Assembly: GCF_000745185.1 (NCBI RefSeq)
Contig: NZ_JQNJ01000001.1
Location: 2,896,501 to 2,960,500 of the forward strand
DNA length: 64,000 bases
Direction: 5' to 3'
Source: Muricauda sp. MAR_2010_75
GTDB taxonomy: Bacteria > Bacteroidota > Bacteroidia > Flavobacteriales > Flavobacteriaceae
Below the pieces are notes generated by a model, which worked only from the letters and a program-made list of their open reading frames with translations, was not told the origin of the DNA and ran no database searches. Numbering within the stretch: the stretch's first letter is position 1; each line of letters starts with the position of its first letter. The translations under genes were made by a program, and so were the position numbers. Positions 61,576-64,000 of this stretch are shown here, piece after piece.

Positions 61576-64000
61576 TCAGAAATTTCCAATTCGTATGATA
61601 TCCGCAAAGATACCTGAAGCAGTGACATCTGCACCGGCACCGGCACCTTTTATGATCAATGGTTGCTCAACATAGCGGTCTGTAAAGAACAGCACGATGT
61701 TGTCACTTCCTTCCAGGTTGTAAAAATCGTGTCCTTTTGGAATTTTCTGCAATCCAACTTTGGCCTTTCCGTCTTCAAACTGGGCCACGTACTTTAGTTT
61801 ACTATCTGCATCGGCAGCCTCTTTGTACAATTTTTGGAAGTCGGATTCATATTTCTTCAAGCTTTCAAAAAAGGCATCATTGGAATCGGCCTCCAAACTT
61901 TCCTTGGGCAAAAAGGCTTCGTTTTCAATTTCATCTATATTCAAGTGGTAGCCACTTTCCCTCGCCAAAATAAGAATCTTCCGCATCACGTCAATTCCAC
62001 TCAAATCGATAGTTGGGTCCGGTTCTGTATAGCCTTGTTCCTGGGCTTGCTTTACCACATCGTGGAAGGTGGTGGTATCATTAAAAGTATTGAAGACAAA
62101 ATTCAAACTACCGGATAGCACCGCTTGTATTTTTCTGACCTTATCACCTGAAGCAATCAAATGCTTTAAGGTGTCGATGATGGGCAAACCAGCTCCTACG
62201 TTGGTCTCGAACAAATAGGGAGCGTTGTACTGCTTGGCTAATTGTTTCAATTCCTTATAATAATCATAATCCGAAGATGATGCTATTTTGTTGCAGGTCA
62301 CCACAGAAATACTGTTTTTGAGATAGCTCGGATAGCTTTCCGAGACTTCAGAGCTTGCGGTGTTGTCCACAAAAATGCTGTTGCGATAGTTGAGTGCTAT
62401 TATGCGATCAAAAAAGGCTTGTTTATCTGCTTTTTCACCATTGGCCAAAACGGTTTCCCAGTCTTTTAATGGAATACCGTTTTCATCAAAAGCCATGGTT
62501 CTGGAATTGCTGATTCCAATGACCCGAATGTTCAATTTTAACTCCTCCTTTAGGTATTTTTTCTGTTGGCGAATCTGGTCTAAGAATTTAGAGCCCACAT
62601 TTCCAACTCCCATCACAAAAAGGTTGAGTTGTTTGATGTTTTCCTCAAAAAAGGTCTCGTGCAGTGAGTTGAGCGCTTTTTTTACATCATCTTTTTTGAT
62701 GACCGCAGAAATATTTCGCTCCGAAGCACCTTGCGCAATCGCCCTGATGTTTACATTATTCTTTCCAAGAGTGCTGAACATTTTACCACTCAGCCCTTGG
62801 TGACTTTTCATATTGTCTCCAACTAAGGCAACGATGGTAAGGTCTTTTTCAACGATTACCGGTTTGATTTTCTTGGTGGAGATTTCGTATTCAAACGTCT
62901 CATTTACTGCTTCGGCCGCAGTGTCCACATCTTCATCAGCAATACCCACACAAATGGAATGCTCGGATGAAGCTTGGGTAATCAGCACAATACTAATATT
63001 CTTTAGAGACAATGTTTCAAAGAATCGTTTGGATATTCCTGGGATTCCAATCATCCCCGGACCTTCCAACGACAACAAACTGATATTGCCCACATGACTT
63101 ATACCACGAACGGTTTTCCCATTTCCGTTGGTGTTCTTGGTAATCAGTGTTCCCGGATTTTCGGGGTCGAATGTATTCTTGATAGCAATCGGGATTCCTT
63201 TGCCCAAAACGGGTTGAATGGTAGGGGGAAATAACACCTTTGCGCCAAAATGGGAAAGTTCCATGGCTTCCTCATAGCTTATGTGCGAAACACATTTCGC
63301 CTGTTTCACCAATTTGGGATTGGCGGTGTACATACCGCTTACGTCGGTCCATATTTCTAAAATATCAGCTTCAACAGCACCAGCAAGAATGGCGGCGGTG
63401 TAATCGGAACCACCTCTGCCCAAGGTGGTGGAATCTCCAGATTTACTGGAAGATACAAACCCTGGCAAAACGGTAATTTGATGCTTATTTTCTTCAAAAA
63501 ATGCTTTACAGTTCTGATTGGTCAGCTTAAAATCCACATTGGCTTTTCCGTAACTGCTGTCGGTAATAATAAGTTCACGGCTGTCCTTGAAAACGGCATC
63601 AAGACCTTCGGTCTTAAAAAATTCACTGATGATAAAAGAGGACAACAGTTCCCCATAGCTAACAATTTTATCGGAAAGTTTTGGGGTCAATTCTCCAATC
63701 AAGAATGAACCTTCCAAAAGGGTTTCCAGTACATTCAAATCACTTTTTACCTTGCTTAGGGCAGCGCTTTGATTTTGGACGGGAATCAATTCCCGGATAG
63801 CGTTTATATGTTTGTCCTCAATTGTTTTTAAGGATTCCTTGTAGGCTGTATCTTGTTTTGCAGCCAAGGCTGATGTGTTCAGAAGAAGGTCGGTGACCCC
63901 ACCAAAGGCTGATACCACGACGGCTGCTTTTTCTTTGTCCAGTTGTTGGACTATGGACTTGACTTTATTGATATGCTCTGGATTGGCCACTGAAGTGCCA
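61576..64000 (-). CDS. thrA: Bifunctional aspartokinase/homoserine dehydrogenase, 5' end outside window
   Basis: The frame is open to the window edge; the first residues (TSVANPEHINKV) are the aspartokinase KFGGTSVA motif, so only the first few residues are missing. The kinase part has GRGGSDYTAAILAGAVEAD and two ACT domains; the dehydrogenase part begins about residue 465 with LFVMGVGNVGSKFLDQI and includes GLSGSLNFVFN (AVLSGSLNFVFN in sequence) and the Lys region of the active site. It catalyses the first and third steps from aspartate to threonine and is likely feedback regulated by threonine. First gene of thrABC. Confidence 0.96.
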   Translation of the reverse strand, partial: GTSVANPEHINKVKSIVQQLDKEKAAVVVSAFGGVTDLLLNTSALAAKQDTAYKESLKTIEDKHINAIRELIPVQNQSAALSKVKSDLNVLETLLEGSFLIGELTPKLSDKIVSYGELLSSFIISEFFKTEGLDAVFKDSRELIITDSSYGKANVDFKLTNQNCKAFFEENKHQITVLPGFVSSSKSGDSTTLGRGGSDYTAAILAGAVEADILEIWTDVSGMYTANPKLVKQAKCVSHISYEEAMELSHFGAKVLFPPTIQPVLGKGIPIAIKNTFDPENPGTLITKNTNGNGKTVRGISHVGNISLLSLEGPGMIGIPGISKRFFETLSLKNISIVLITQASSEHSICVGIADEDVDTAAEAVNETFEYEISTKKIKPVIVEKDLTIVALVGDNMKSHQGLSGKMFSTLGKNNVNIRAIAQGASERNISAVIKKDDVKKALNSLHETFFEENIKQLNLFVMGVGNVGSKFLDQIRQQKKYLKEELKLNIRVIGISNSRTMAFDENGIPLKDWETVLANGEKADKQAFFDRIIALNYRNSIFVDNTASSEVSESYPSYLKNSISVVTCNKIASSSDYDYYKELKQLAKQYNAPYLFETNVGAGLPIIDTLKHLIASGDKVRKIQAVLSGSLNFVFNTFNDTTTFHDVVKQAQEQGYTEPDPTIDLSGIDVMRKILILARESGYHLNIDEIENEAFLPKESLEADSNDAFFESLKKYESDFQKLYKEAADADSKLKYVAQFEDGKAKVGLQKIPKGHDFYNLEGSDNIVLFFTDRYVEQPLIIKGAGAGADVTASGIFADIIRIGNF

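Noticed and set aside
1..64000. Search for CRISPR arrays, tRNA or rRNA genes and insertion sequences
   Set aside because: No regularly spaced repeats, cloverleaf-like sequence or transposase was recognised by eye; small RNAs cannot be excluded without a covariance search.

Overview
The window reads as chromosome from a member of the Bacteroidota, most likely a marine Flavobacteriaceae. The reasons are a SusC/SusD pair controlled by a FecI-type sigma factor and a FecR anti-sigma, promoters of the Bacteroidota type (TTGAC, 16 bp, TAnnTTTG), DUF3347 copper proteins, a PRTRC cassette, and a thrA-thrB-thrC cluster with a fused aspartokinase/homoserine dehydrogenase. No tRNA, rRNA, CRISPR array or insertion sequence was recognised. 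All family calls come from reading translated sequence by eye; no database search was run.

Region 1 (1-17.0 kb) is a copper/heavy-metal and redox island. It holds the end of a universal stress protein, a fossil C-terminus of a P-type ATPase, a di-heme oxidoreductase / Rieske / outer-membrane-channel trio, an ArsR regulator cut short and fused by deletion to a headless CusB-type adaptor, a multicopper oxidase fused to a CopB-like barrel, an APC permease, a DUF3347 lipoprotein, a heme-binding-domain protein, PepSY and small membrane proteins, an HMA-AraC regulator, two CopZ-like chaperones, a DUF305 protein and a CopA ATPase. Several parts are broken, so the island looks acquired and partly decaying. 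Region 2 (17.6-32.0 kb) is a polysaccharide utilisation locus: sigma, anti-sigma, SusC, SusD, PIG-L deacetylase, sugar MFS transporter, ROK kinase, a large RIFT-barrel (exo-rhamnogalacturonan-lyase-like) lipoprotein and an SLC13 anion symporter.

Region 3 (32.1-36.1 kb) carries an AbiEi/AbiEii toxin-antitoxin operon whose operator overlaps its promoter, a second diverged copy of the copZ-end/DoxX segment seen at 16.7 kb, and a gamma-glutamyltransferase lacking its N-terminus. Region 4 (about 36.2-56.1 kb) looks like an integrative mobilizable element. It contains a PRTRC cassette (E, C, unknown, B, ThiF) that resembles a ubiquitin-like conjugation pathway; a DNA methylase plus PD-(D/E)XK nuclease pair; many small unknown genes; an AT-rich dGTPase plus nucleotidyltransferase pair that may be a phage-defence system; and MobC, relaxase (with a nested coiled-coil ORF), a winged-helix protein and a tyrosine integrase. 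The element ends against a 12-bp perfect hairpin terminator shared with yebC.

Region 5 (56.2-64.0 kb) is ordinary core genome on the minus strand: yebC, pterin-4a-carbinolamine dehydratase, a RmlD-like reductase, gcvT, thrC, thrB and most of thrA.
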